A DNA stretch of 64,000 bases from Andrena cerasifolii (Eukaryota > Arthropoda > Insecta > Hymenoptera > Andrenidae): positions 10,677,433 to 10,741,432 of the forward strand of contig NC_135120.1 of the NCBI RefSeq assembly GCF_050908995.1, in the 5' to 3' direction. The position numbers and the translations under genes were made by a program. Below the pieces are notes generated by a model, which did not search any database, was not told the origin of the DNA, and saw nothing but the letters and a program-made list of their open reading frames with translations. This document shows, one piece after another, positions 1-11,978 of the stretch; position 1 is the stretch's first letter; each line of letters begins with the position of its first letter.

Positions 1-2871
1 TAACAACTGATTTGTTCATACTGCAAAATTCAGATGAATGATTTAATTTAGAAAAGCAACAAGGAACAAGTTCCCGCAGAGGGTTTCCTAGCGTCTTGCT
101 CTTTAGATCTTATCAACCAGGAACAAATCCCCGGCCATAAATCCCTCGAGTCGAGTTGAAGCCACTCCAACTGACCTCCACACTTTTACGTCACTCTGCA
201 TCACCGAGTCGATATTTATAAAGAGAGGTATGCATCAACGGTTATTATCGTCATTGTATATTTACAGCGACACGTTTCCTCCGTCATCTTTCCTGAGACT
301 CGATGCTGAATGCAAATTCGAAACAAAATTTTTATTTAAATACTAGTTCTCTTTATTTAAGTGACATTCGCGATCGACTGGGATAGCAAATCCGCAACCA
401 GCAGCCTACAACTTCTACACGATTTCGTAGAAATGTCAGCGAAGGGAAGCGCATCGCTGGCCATGAAAAAGCTACAAATTCTCTGCAACTCTTCGTCCGA
501 TAGGGCCCGCAAAAAATGTCCCATCGCCGTTTCGCCGAGGGGATGTTGCGAGAGAGATCAACATTTGTCTCCTCCTTCCGAGGAAGATCAACAGACACGA
601 CTGCTCTGTGCATCGCAAATTTGCCAGCGCCGTGACGCGGGTGTCGTGTTCCATCAAAACGGGATGTTAGCGGATAGAAAGTGGCCGGCTCGAATTTCGG
701 TAGGACGATGCGAGAGCAACGTACCCGAACTGATTCGTGGTGCTCTGCCAATTTCTCAAGCTTCTTTACCTCGCCGTGTCACGGGTGGCTTCTACCACGA
801 GCTATTTCTCTTCAAATCTATTACCAACGAGCTATCTGTATCTCGCGACAGAACAGCAGCAGTAGTTATTCCGCGATGGAAGCTTTGAATGAAACTTACC
901 ACTGCGGTCAACATGTGGCTGAAGAGGGATGCGCTTGGATCTGCTCTGTTGAGATTCAGAGCCTCTGCTGAACAATAGTGGAGAGACTAGTCGAAGGTGA
1001 TGTTTCAAGTGAAAAGAATCCAGCGCCACTGGACCATCAGAAGATTGCAGATGCGAAAAGGAACGTTTGGTTAAGTCACATTTCCTCGGCTTACGCAAGC
1101 CCTGCGATCTTTTCTACATTGTACGCAGACACGGTAGAAATCCATAACGAGATCCATTAAATAAATTGAGTTAGCCGAGTGCACGTGTTCTCAATAACAT
1201 ATCAAGCCTAGCTCGGTCGCGAAGCTTCGTATATACGCTACAGCGACCGAAATACATTCAACCGTTTCGATTTATATTTTCCTAGGGTGCCTCCCTCCGT
1301 TTTCCGTTTCTCTGTATATCGAAAATAACATTAAGGAACATCGAAATAAACGGAGGTATTTCAAAGGAAGTCTCACTTTTCCTGATTAAACTTTTAACAG
1401 CGTTTCATACAAGCTACGTAACAATCGTCATAGATAAAAGAGCACGTCAGCATCCGTAGAACAATATACACTGTTAATCGTTGCGTACGCAAACGAAAAG
1501 CCTGTCATGGGAGAAACCATGATTCGTTAGCGGGGTTCACTGACATCGCGCGATAGGCGGTCCTGTAGCCGGGTCGAACCTCAAAATTGATTTCAATGCA
1601 GACAATTGATCCGCGAGATCAGCTGTGTTTGCGGGCCGCGTTGTTGTCGTTTCTGACGGCAAATATTGGTCGTCGCACTAACAAGACAGCGACGTTCGAC
1701 TGCCTCGCGCCAGCGTTCTTTTGCCACGATTTTCATGGGTTTGTTCCATCGGCCAGCCAGCGTGCACTGTACACTGCATTCTGTCTGAATTCAATTTCAC
1801 AAAAACGCGTCGCGACTGGCTGTGCGCCCCCCGAGTTTGTCGAATATTAACCCTCCATGGACGAAACACGCGTAATCATTGTTGGGAAAAATACTGCCGG
1901 TGCTTTCTATGTTTTCCATTACACCCACGCCCTACGGTTTAATTCGCTTGAATTTTCGCTTGCCATCGATCGTTAATAAGTGAGTCTTTCCCCTGCGACG
2001 CGTTGCTTCGAATGTGCTGTATCAGACTGTGGATTATTAATTGGTGAATTAAGTGGAGGACAGGTTGCTGGTATGCATTCAGCGATTACGCTTTAACGCG
2101 AGGAATGACCATTAATTATGTAGAGTGACTCGGTAATTTTATCACGCGAATGGCTCCGTAATAATGGCTGACGGAGGCGAATCTGTTCGGCAATAATCAG
2201 TGGAAACGAAAGGAGCTGCTTCGTTATAGGAACGATTTTAACGGAGAGTGTTGCGCGGACACTGGGAAAATCACGACACGTTTTGCTGCGCGGAATTTTC
2301 AGGATCCCCCGAGCTCGGGGAAAGCGCAGGCTGCCGTGGCTCCGCAGTTTTTCAAAACCGAGAGCCCAGATGCTTCTCTGTTCCATCGTCGGTGGAAAAA
2401 AGAAAGTCAAGGCGGTGTCTACGAGCCCGTTTAAATATAGCCGCGAGGTCTACGTCCATGCTCCCTCTGGAGTATTCACGCGCATATTCTCTCTGTTACT
2501 GCGCTATACGTGCACGAGGAGGGGCGGAGATAGGGCGATCAACGAAGCAACGGGCGAACCGAAGAAGGAGAAAACCATATTTTCTAGAATACCGCCGTTG
2601 CGCGCGTTTTCAAATATTTTCATACAGGCAGATTTAAACTCGATGCTTCCCGTGCAAAACCTCAATTCGTTCGCGATCAGGAGAAAAATGAGGAGTAACA
2701 AATATTCGAGGAAAACGCGTTTAAAGTTTCTGGGTAAAGGCGACGCTATAGGTTGCCGCTTCACGTTTTTAGCTGCCAAATCTACAATTTTGCGAATTTT
2801 ACTACAAACCAAGCGGCATTTTATTGAGAAAAGATAGTACTTTCGGAAAATGCAATAAAAAATCGATTTTT

Positions 2872-2891
2872 CGACTGCCTAGTCCCCTTAA
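2872..2891 (-). mobile_element. Solitary TTAA-type MITE terminus
   Basis: Read on the - strand, these bases are TTAAGGGGACTAGGCAGTCG. This matches 19 of 20 bases of the right terminus of the element at 37721-38107 (TTAAGGGTACTAGGCAGTCG). I did not find a matching opposite end nearby, so this looks like a truncated or strongly diverged copy. About 200 bases of AT-rich sequence lie immediately to the left and may be the remains of its body. Confidence 0.5.
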
Positions 2892-3380
2892 GGATGACAC
2901 CTTCCCGACTGAACGTGGCCTCCTATTTTCCACGTTCCTCGACGAAACGTGTTACAATCCCGAAACGGAGGGACGATGAATAACAGCATTTTCAAGACTA
3001 CTGAACGCCGACGAACGTTCCGACCGAATTGAAACATTTTCCCCGCGGCCGTGCTAAGCATACTGTTCCCAGCGAGTTGCACGGCTCGCGGGACGACAGG
3101 GTGTAAAATGTGGGATCGGATCGGACCTCCGCCCAGCTATCGGAAACACCTGTATCCGATGGCAGCGTCGAAGCGTCAAATGTGGACGCCACCCGCGATT
3201 CGTTAGTCGGTTATGCATCGTCGGCGTCCAACGCGAGCACAAAGCACTGACCAAATACCGGCTAGCCTCTCGGCGAACATAATTTATTGTCGGGCAGCAT
3301 GGCGCGATGAAAAGCCCGGGCATTATCACGATGCTGCTTTTATCACCAGCCCCTACTGCTATTAACGCGCAATTTGTCGC

Positions 3381-3422
3381 GGGCTGTTTAAACGCTTAAA
3401 CAGCCCAGCCAGCCCGGGCTGG
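3381..3422. repeat. Two adjacent perfect palindromes
   Basis: An 11-bp stem (GGGCTGTTTAA, 3381-3391; reverse complement at 3396-3406) closes a 4-base loop. Two bases later follows the 14-bp perfect palindrome CCAGCCCGGGCTGG (3409-3422). Both are exact. No gene is recognised nearby, so the function is unknown. Confidence 0.7.
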
Positions 3423-5098
3423 TGTCTACAATTCTAGGGGGGCGATCGTCCGCCTTCGAGATTTGCTCAACCGATCCACGGAATCGCCATTCCCACTGCA
3501 GTAATGTAGTTCGTTTGAGGAAAGCGCGATCTATTAAGGGGCATAAATTCTCCACCTATCGTTGACTAGCGCTAGCTTCGATTATTAAATTAATCTGCCG
3601 GTGGAGTGTAACGAGAGCACTCGGGCGAATGCTTCCTGTTGGGAAAGAAGATTACGTTGGCCTCGTTGGTTTTGTGAAAATGTTTCATTAAAGTAGAGAA
3701 ACGATTGCACTTGTTTATCGTGCTGTCGTTGGCCAAAACACTCGTGTAAACAGAAGCAGCCCCGTGCGCGGGGCTAGATCTATTTCAGACCACACGCGAT
3801 CGCGTTTCTGAATAAATAATTGCACAGCGAACTTGTTGACACTCGCTGGAGACGGTCGCGCAATATTGAATTGCCGCGCGCCGAGAAGAAGCGGGGACTT
3901 TTTATCCCCCTCACCCGCGCGAAAACGACGAAACGCAGTGGCACGAAATACTCGGGAAAGAGCGACGACGAGTGCATTATCGTCAACGATCCACGAAGAG
4001 GCCTTCAAAGGCCACAAAACCCCCAATGAAACGAGCACAAACGTATAAATACCCAGTGGCACAAAAGAGAAATACGCGAAACATCGAAACGATTAGAGAA
4101 CCGCGAGAGTTCGTCTATTCAGAGACGTCTGCATCGGTTGCGCAGCAGCGGTGCACGAGATGCATATGCATTTCCAGTCGGCGCTCCTCGGATCCTCGGA
4201 TGGTCTTGCGCGCGGCGTCGAGAGGGTAAGAGGAATACGCTCAATTAAATCGCCCCCTGTCGACGTTTTGCCGTGGCAACAACTCGTCGTGAAATATTCA
4301 CGAGAGCCGTTAAATCTTTTTCTATATCTTCTCCTCTTCCCTCGCCCCCTTCGACCCTCATTCCCGCCCCTCTGTCCCTCTTGGTTGGCTTCGACGTGTC
4401 CCACAGCCACGTCGCCTACTCCCTCGAATGTTTAATCCCTCCTCAAGCCCTGGCAACTTCGCCAGGGCGCGTGGCTGCCTTTTCAAAGAAACTTATTAAC
4501 GAGCGATATTACACGCGCCATCCGTGATTTCCCACCCCTCGATGACGACGGTGTTCCACCGCTCTTTCTCGCCGTGGTTAATCGTTCGGTTTTTATCCCG
4601 AATGCCCGCGAATAAATAGGTGCGTTCGAGGGTGCTGTGTATTTTTATGCTGGAGCCAGCGAGCTTTTAAGGGGATATATTACCGTCGCGGGGTGTCACG
4701 TTTTAACGCGATACGATTAGTCGGTTCTTTCTCGCTCGAGCTTCTTCTCGCCACCCTTTCCCCCAGAGATTCGCGAGATTTATCGGTACTCGAGGGGGCG
4801 AGGGGCCAACGTCGAGGAACACGCCTCGAACACCTCCCTGTTTCCGGTGTTTCTTGTAACTTAAGGGGACCCCCGTTGCCGTCGTCGCCTGTGGAAAAGT
4901 CGTTCTATCCTCGTGCTTCGTATGGGATAATAACGGAGTCAATTTGTTTAAAATGCAGAGCAACGTGCGGCGACTGTATTTTCAAGTCATTTTTAAAACA
5001 TTTTAAAGGGTTTCACACAGATACAACGATGTCACTTCCAAGTCACCCTTGCGCAAAGTGCAGCGGATCGAAGATAGGGATGTAACAGCTCGATGAAT

Positions 5099-5954
5099 TT
5101 AAGGGGTTGCCGCAGTAAGGTCAGAAAAAGAACGATTCTTTGGGCATTCATTTCAGAAAGTACATGCATATTTTTATGGAAAGGTTTTTGTATTCAGATG
5201 GAGACAGGTTATTGTATTATGTTTTGGTGTAAAAGTATTTATTGCAAAATTGCAACTGATTTCCCGGAAGCTGTTTTTAGAAATACATTTCGCGGTGACC
5301 AACGTTATTCTGAGTTATCTAAAATCGAAAAGCAAAGAAGATTTAGGTAGTAAATACCCTTTCAACGATTGCATCTAGTACTGTACATCGTAATTTTTTA
5401 TTTTAAAAATATTTAGCAATAACTAAGTTATTGTCCATCACTCGAACGTTCTCTAAAAAAGGCTTCAATCAGAAAAAATTCAGAAGAATTTACTTATTAT
5501 ATGGTATTGTCTAGTATTTGAACGAAGGTTTTTTCTAAATATTGATTTGGGAAAAAATGGCTGATGTTTAAAGTAAAAGTTTCAATGTTATCATAAATCT
5601 TGCCTGATTTTCGTCAATTAAAAGAAAACTAAGCATCGGATAAAAAAAATCCTTCGTTCAAATACTAGATAATATAACATACTAAGTAAATTCTTTTGAA
5701 TTTTTTATTTTAGATGATCGACTTTCGAGCAGCAGTGGTCACCGCAGAAGCCTTTTTTTAGAGAACCATCGAGTGATACACAATAACTCAGTTATTGATA
5801 AATATTTTTAAATAAAAAAAAATACGATGCACGGTACTAGGTGCAATCCTTAAAAGGAAAAAAGATTTTTTGAGAAATGTGTTATAGCTTTTGAGTAAAA
5901 AATTTCCGAAGACCACCCTTTCTTTCGGCCTCCTGACTGAGCATGACCCCTTAA
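5099..5954. mobile_element. Fold-back MITE with TTAA ends
   Basis: The element begins TTAAGGGGT and ends ACCCCTTAA. Most of its interior is an imperfect palindrome. The left arm at about 5355-5475 is matched in reverse complement by about 5740-5860, with shared words such as ATAACTNAGTTATTG. A second nested pair is 5511-5528 against 5651-5668. There is no transposase frame. The TTAA ends recall piggyBac-type target duplications, but the ends read GGG inward rather than CCC, so the superfamily is uncertain. Confidence 0.7.
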
Positions 5955-7965
5955 TGTACCCTGAAACGATCCTGCGGATGTTGTCGACGTGCCGACAGAA
6001 GTTCTTGACGGGGAGGATTGAAATTAAGTGGAATATTTACAGAATTCGAGGACGCCAGCGTGCTCGACAGATGTCTCAGTTTGCACGAACTTCACCGCAA
6101 GAAGATGTCGCTCCGCGACCTTAAAGACCAACTTGTTCGATTTCGCGTCTAGGAAGTGGAACGCAAACACGTTGCACCCGGCTAAATTTATCATCGCTCC
6201 TCGCCGACGTACCTCGCATCGTTTACTCTAGCCCGCTACCGAGATCCAACGATCGACGAAATTGTCGTTATTACGTAAAATAATTCCACTGAGGGCAGCG
6301 TGCGTGATCAAATGTCAGCCTTAAATAAGAAAGTTGAGTGGATCACTCGCGCGCTTCGAATAGGCCCAGCTGAAACCGAGCGAAATGCCGCGAATGACGT
6401 TTCTTCCGCTAAAATTAGAGCTTTTGATGCAAACAACAAAGCATCTCCTTTATTCCTCATCCCGTTTTATCAATTCATAGCGCGCAGCACGGTAAGTGTC
6501 AGATTCGTTCGAATGAAACTTGATATATACTCACGTTTGAATTACGCACCTTGGAAGCATATCAAAATTGGGTGAAAGTCGTTTCCGTCATTTCAAAATG
6601 GAATAATGTATTCGAAACTAATACAAAAATAATTTAATGTCGTAGCCAACGCAATCGAATAGCTGTATTAGAACTTCAACTTCCAGTAATCTCATCAAAT
6701 CCAACTACTTGCATCCACAAGAAAGGGGTGAGCCCAGTGAATTTCGGGAAGCGAAAAGAGCATTACCAGATTAGAATCTAGCACACCCAGGAAGCCAAAT
6801 TAGTATACAAATCCTCCTGATCGAAACAGTACTCGATAAACTCGACCGCGCCACCGTGTGTCCGCAGATACGATTCAGCAGCGAGCACGTACGAAACCAA
6901 AACCACCATCGCGCCGGGTATTAAGATTCACCCGTCCGCAGAAATCCTTTCTGAGCTCTTCTCGCGCCCGAAAGGCCACGGCAACGAAGATACCCTACAC
7001 CCCCTAGCCCATCCCCCGGCGCAGTCGTCTCTAAAGAACCCTATTCGACGGAGGCAAAACTCCGTTCCCTCGAGAGCTTTCTTAAAGCTGCCTGAGATAT
7101 CTTTTATCGGGCTTCGCCGTGAATATCCCCAATGGAAAGGCTCGACAGCCGATCGGTCGGTCCGTCCGCTCTGTTTGAAACTCTACACCCGGTGCAGAGG
7201 GTGCTCGAAACCGAACGTTCTCTTTATAAACGACAAGCTCGTGAAAGAAATGCAAGCGCATACGAGCTTCCCTATTTCTTACAATCAAAATCTCATATTA
7301 CTTTGTCAAAAACTATAGCTCTAGCTTTACTATCTAGAAAAAGTTGGTCACCCTATTCCCTAAAAAAAATGGTTTTCCATGCTCCCATTTCTTGGGACGT
7401 AGGTATGTGGTACATACCTGTCGCTTGCAAAACGAATACCCCGCACTGATAAGGCGAGGCTAATGCAACCACCCTGTACATCGTAAATCGTACGTGGTCG
7501 GCAGCGATCTGCGACGCGGGTGCGCGTATTCGTGGCATAGGCAGAAGGAAGGGTTTATACGAGCACACCGCCGCCAGGCAGACGTCGTCTGGGAAAGGCC
7601 CAGGCTAATTTTGCTGGCCGCGGATACAGGGCGACCTGAGGCCGTCGTATGGGCGCGTTTCCGAGAGGTGCACAGTCGGGATTCGTGCTCTGTAGCCGGC
7701 CAGTACCAGCTCTTGAGTAAATGTTTACTACCTCCCCGCGCCGCTACCAACCGAACTATATTATTATCGGACATGTTGCCTCGCGTTTCGGGCTTGGGCA
7801 CTGTCTGGCCATGGACTGGCCCTTATCTACTGCAGCCGCTCGGTTCCCTACTGTGGGCCACGTATAATAGCAGATAGCACTGGCGTACATAGAAATTAGT
7901 GGCGCTATTAAACTATGAATCTTTGTAAACAGTTTTCCACTGAATAACTGAGTATCTTTTCAGAT

Positions 7966-8020
7966 ACTAACCGTTGAAAAGCGTTTTTTAACCGTTGAAA
8001 AGCGTTTTTTAACGGTTAGT
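7966..8020. repeat. Hairpin containing a 21-bp tandem duplication
   Basis: The 21-base unit AACCGTTGAAAAGCG plus six T occurs twice back to back (7969-7989 and 7990-8010). The pair is enclosed by the inverted words ACTAACCGTT (7966-7975) and AACGGTTAGT (8011-8020), so the block can fold as a hairpin. No gene is nearby. Confidence 0.7.
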
Positions 8021-8760
8021 GTAAGGGCTATGTCTGTTAAGATTTATCTTCACACTTTGTGTGGCTTATTATTGATGAATTTACCCACTGCATTTATTAT
8101 GTTAGTTATGCTATTTTGTGGATCGAGTTTCAGATCAATTATTCATTGACATTTGTTTGATATTTGATTAACCGCGGCTTGGCTGCTGCACAAGGATTTC
8201 CGAAGTCAAGCTAGGAGGGAACGGGGTGGCTAATGAAGGTAGGATTTCAGCGATGTAGCGAGGAAGGCCAGTGTGCTCGGTTACGTGTAACACGAAGGCA
8301 AGGGAGCAGCGCGTCACCGTTGTGGTTACATCGCAGAGATATCTTAAATTCTCAGTATTTTGTAAACAGCAGCTCGCAAGAGACAGAGGCGGCAGTCTTT
8401 GGGCGATAACGCTAATGGACTTCATTTACATTGCATAATTGCACCGAGTGAGCAGTCCGCGTTCGGATTATGCGCGACGCTGTGACGAAGGAACGAGATC
8501 CGCCAGAGATACTCATTTGTAGCGCACGCTTTTCTTCGACACAGCGAGATAATGTCGCGAACGGCGCTTCAAACGTGCCACTGCAACCTCTGGAATAACG
8601 TAAATTCTTGCTGCGCTGAATCGAACTAAACGATTGAGTACGCGTGCAATTGACGCGATTGTTATTTGCTACGGTAAGCTTGGCAATGGTTGCAGTTTCT
8701 AAGACACTCACTAGTTGGAACCTGGCAGTTTCGACTGATCGATTCTAATATCCTACTAAG

Positions 8761-9087
8761 GTGAATGTCCCAATTTCTGCTCATGTCCCCATTTCTGATC
8801 ATTTCGTATTTTTTGTATTATTATATGCGTTACGTTTGTACTACAGTTGCAACAAAATAATTATATATTTCATGAGCAGAAATACGGACATTTAGAGGAT
8901 TATATATTTAATTACAAATTACTAACAGTTAACAATCTTGAAATATCTTTCTTAAATAGTTTTTCAATTGGTTGATTTATTATCAAACAATTAATCACTT
9001 ACTCTGCAAATTTTGATCACTAACAAATTTTTTACACCTTCTTTATGACGAGTAACCTCTTAAATGAGCAAAAATTAGGACATTCAC
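8761..9087. mobile_element. MITE-like element with GTGAATGTCC ends
   Basis: The left end reads GTGAATGTCCCAATTTCTGC, and the reverse complement of the right end reads GTGAATGTCCTAATTTTTGC. A shorter variant of the terminal word follows directly at the left end, and another copy lies internally at 8871-8892. The terminal motif is therefore present about four times. The interior is AT-rich and non-coding. No clear target-site duplication is seen, so the family is unknown. Confidence 0.6.
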
Positions 9088-10049
9088 TTTATTCTTTTTC
9101 AGTATCGATGCATCTTCGGACTCTGCGTGTACTTATATCCGAATATGCTAATCTTACAGTAGAATATCAGTAGGTAAATTCTGTATGCACATAGATGACC
9201 ACAGTAGCTATCCAAATAAGGAGCGCAACAGGACCCCATTTTCAGAATGCATCCCCATTACCTACGCACAATTCATTCAGTCCGTATACTTCGAAAGAGA
9301 AGTTAAAAGATCCTCTTCTCCAAGCACAGCATCGCGTGGGTTAATAATATCAATAACAGCAGCGCGAAGCCCAATGAACGCGGAACGCTCCTCAGCACTC
9401 GTACAATTAAAGGCGAAGTAGAGCAACAGCGTCGCGACGGACCTGAATAACAGGCGTAAACTATTATGTCCGATCGACCAGGCGGCGTTAGATCCTTTAT
9501 CGGCAGCCACTTGTTAGGCGGCGGTTTTTTTTTTCGTGATAAGGCGAAACAACGTCAGCCCTGTGCACGACGCGGTGCTCTCGTATCCGAGATGCGAGAT
9601 AGCGCGCGGCTAGTGTCACTTCGCACGCCGTTGCATACGAATGCAAATCGTCGGCGTCCATTACGCGCTGGCTCGACCGTGCCTCTCGCGATGCACTCTT
9701 GCCGGGCGCACGTGGTTAAATATCGCCGGCGACGTCGATTCTATCGGACGAACAAGAGTTACGCTTATCCGAGCTGAAAGCTGACGGTAACGACGATTTT
9801 TCTTGCTGCCTGAACCGCTGATGAAAAACACATTTTGCTGGATGCTTTGTGCAATCCGCTGCGCCTCTGTGCTAATTTCACCGTGAGGTAGAAAAAGCCT
9901 GTTGGGGACCTAGCTAATCTAGCTGATGCCTACGGAGAAAGAGCTTACCTAGAGAAAGCAAGAGAAATTCAATCGAGGATGATAAGTTGGACCCGAGATG
10001 ACCTCCTCAAGAAGTATTGTAGAATCATAATTTGAGACATTCAGAGCAG

Positions 10050-10478
10050 AAACGGACTAACCCACATTTTTTGCGAAATTGAGTTAGTAGCAATAATATA
10101 TTCCTCTTGGAGTTCAACGATTGTCACCGTTAGGCTTTAGGCCTAAGGGGCTTTTTTCTCTATTCTGGAAAAGGCAGGTGGAGAGGCTTGGCTGGGACGA
10201 ACAGCGTCGACAAAGACAGTCTACGAAATGTGATCAGACTGTGCGTATTGTGTTCTTGCTGGTTAATGGTTTTCTTGTATACAACTATCTTTTACCATTC
10301 ATACTGATCCGTGGCTACACTGCGTGTTGATTTAAGAACTATATAATAAAATATATTTGTGTTTATACTGTGGTATTAATTTCAACTCTAGAGAAGTACT
10401 TCTAGCAATTCCAACAGGTTATAGTAATCATATAAAGTAGGAAAAATTATTCTTTTTTCAATGTGGGTTAGTCCGTTT
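10050..10478. mobile_element. MITE-like element with AAACGGACTAACCCACAT ends
   Basis: AAACGGACTAACCCACATT at the left is the exact inverse of the right end (10460-10478). The pair encloses about 430 bases with no transposase. A 69-codon open frame inside has no recognisable similarity. No target duplication is obvious. Confidence 0.6.
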
Positions 10479-10885
10479 TTCCTCTTAATGGCTCATTTGT
10501 GGTGTAGGCGTGACGCGAGTGTTTACTAATGTAGACAGTGCAGATTAATATCTGAAAGAGTTCTCCTACAAATCCATGCGATAAGTGTCTGGGGTGTGAT
10601 CGATTGGCTGCTGGCAATTATAACGCGATAAAAGGACGTGTTCGAGTATCAGGGTGGAGTGAAGTGGAGCAAAGGGACTGTGCTCCGCTGGAGGGCTGTT
10701 TCCTTTGAACTATCCGAATGCTCGACAAAATCATGAGGACACGTTTCGCCGTGGTATATACGGAGACCGTTCTCCTGCTTCTTTTTAAGCGGCGTGTCCT
10801 CGAGAATGCTTCCCATCCTGACACCAGCGTCAATTATAAGTTTACCGTTCCGCGTCGATTTAATGAAGACGCCACGCGACGAGTC

Positions 10886-10919
10886 CCAATTAGCGAGTCG
10901 CAAGTGTGGCTCTATAAAA
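10886..10919 (+). promoter_or_regulatory. Candidate CCAAT/TATA core promoter
   Basis: CCAAT at 10886-10890 precedes TATAAAA at 10913-10919. Transcription would then begin near 10945 and run into the GC-rich patch that follows. It could serve the unrecognised frame at 11172, a non-coding transcript, or a distant 5' exon of paramyosin, for which a usable donor (CAG|GTACCA) lies at 12077. This is motif evidence only. Confidence 0.3.
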
Positions 10920-11127
10920 TCACCAGCTCCTGGTCGCCTCGTCGATCGGGTCTTTCACTCCCCACGCGTGTCCAGGCTAGACGTTGGTCGTGATCTACAA
11001 CGCGGTCCCTCGGACACTTACGTAGCTCCTGTAGGACGCCATGACGCAGCGAAGCAGCCCTCCTGGCGCGAAAGCGAAAGGACCCTAAGTGCAGAGAGCG
11101 CCTCTGGCCTCGTGCTCCAGCCGGGAT

Positions 11128-11158
11128 CACCAACCACCATCAACCACCATCAACCACC
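11128..11158. repeat. Short CAACCACCAT tandem repeat
   Basis: A 10-base unit (CAACCACCAT) is repeated about three times just before the ATG at 11172, the last copy imperfect. This is simple sequence within the GC-rich patch. Confidence 0.7.
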
Positions 11159-11171
11159 GACACCCACAACC

Positions 11172-11978
11172 ATGGACACCACCGAACCACCACCAGCACC
11201 AACACTGACACCACCACCTGGACTAGCACCACGGTTCGTTTCGCCCGCGCCGCGGCACCGCTCGAAACCGAAACGAAACGAAACGAAAGGAGAGCGAGCG
11301 AGACGAGCGCCGACGGGGGGATGCGGAGGAGCAGGACGAGGAGAAAGTACAGGGGGATCGGAGAGAAGATCGTGGAGGTCAAACGTGGCGAACCGATCGA
11401 AGAACGAACGGTTCGACGAGGCGTCGTCCCCGGCGGCACGGTCTCATAAGAGAAGAAGGAGGAGAGCGCTACGGAGGCGCTTCGTTTCGGACGAAGCTCG
11501 GACCCTGAAGAGCCGGCGACCCGCGAGGAACGCCGTCCTCCCTCTCTTTCTCCGTTCTTCTCGCCTCGTCTCGCCTCTTCTCTTCCCTTCGCTCCCGTTT
11601 CGACGGCTGTCTCTCCTCCTCGTCTGTCCGTCGGGAACGACAGCCGCCCGAGCGGTCCTCTCGCTCCGCCTCGCGTATCGGCTTCTCTCGTTCATTCGCT
11701 TCTCCGTTCAGTCGAGCCCTATTTTAAGAATAGCTTTTGCTTTGCGTCCTCTCCGCACCGGCCGTGCTGCCTCCGCGAGGCGCGAACGCTTCCGTGCCCA
11801 CCCAAGCCCAGGATGCCGCGAGCGCGCCGCGGCCTTCCGAGGGAGCACGGCCCCCCGAGGGCGAACCTGCGCCGAGATTTACGGGCAACGGGCGAGGGTA
11901 GCCCCTGCTAAGCTGATAGCTTACCAAGGAGCCTCCTCGATGATGTCTTATCGAGCCGGGAGACTGTTATCGAGTTAG
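11172..11978 (+). CDS. Unrecognised basic ORF in a GC-rich patch
   Basis: An ATG in a strong initiation context (ACAACCATGGA) opens a frame of about 268 codons. I do not recognise the product. It starts with a proline- and threonine-rich stretch (about residues 1-30) and has a block of consecutive arginines resembling a nuclear localisation signal (SHKRRRRR). It is rich in Arg, Ser, Ala and Leu throughout, which is what GC-rich non-coding DNA also produces. The same frame extends upstream to 10794. A CCAAT/TATA pair lies about 255 bases upstream. Against a real gene: no known domain, long antisense frames over the same bases, and no codon bias that I can judge. It may be the leader of a transcript rather than protein coding. 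Confidence 0.15.
   Translation: MDTTEPPPAPTLTPPPGLAPRFVSPAPRHRSKPKRNETKGERARRAPTGGCGGAGRGESTGGSERRSWRSNVANRSKNERFDEASSPAARSHKRRRRRALRRRFVSDEARTLKSRRPARNAVLPLFLRSSRLVSPLLFPSLPFRRLSLLLVCPSGTTAARAVLSLRLAYRLLSFIRFSVQSSPILRIAFALRPLRTGRAASARRERFRAHPSPGCRERAAAFRGSTAPRGRTCAEIYGQRARVAPAKLIAYQGASSMMSYRAGRLLSS

Larger units (their letters stand above)
1..10049. other. Gene-free stretch with scattered repeats
   Basis: I see no exon with recognisable protein similarity on either strand here. Open frames up to about 185 codons occur (for example near 361-888 and 2283-2837), but they overlap on opposite strands, look compositionally random and lack convincing splice partners. The stretch does contain inverted-repeat elements and palindromes, which are listed separately. 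It could be intergenic DNA or a very long 5' intron of paramyosin; the sequence alone does not decide. Confidence 0.6.

Noticed and set aside
1555..1590. Possible tRNA B-box (GGGTCGAACCTC)
   Set aside because: No matching A-box or cloverleaf stems could be formed around it.
3535..4880. Other TTAAGGGG words (about 3535, 4673, 4861)
   Set aside because: No inverted partner or extended similarity to the element ends was found, so they are likely chance.
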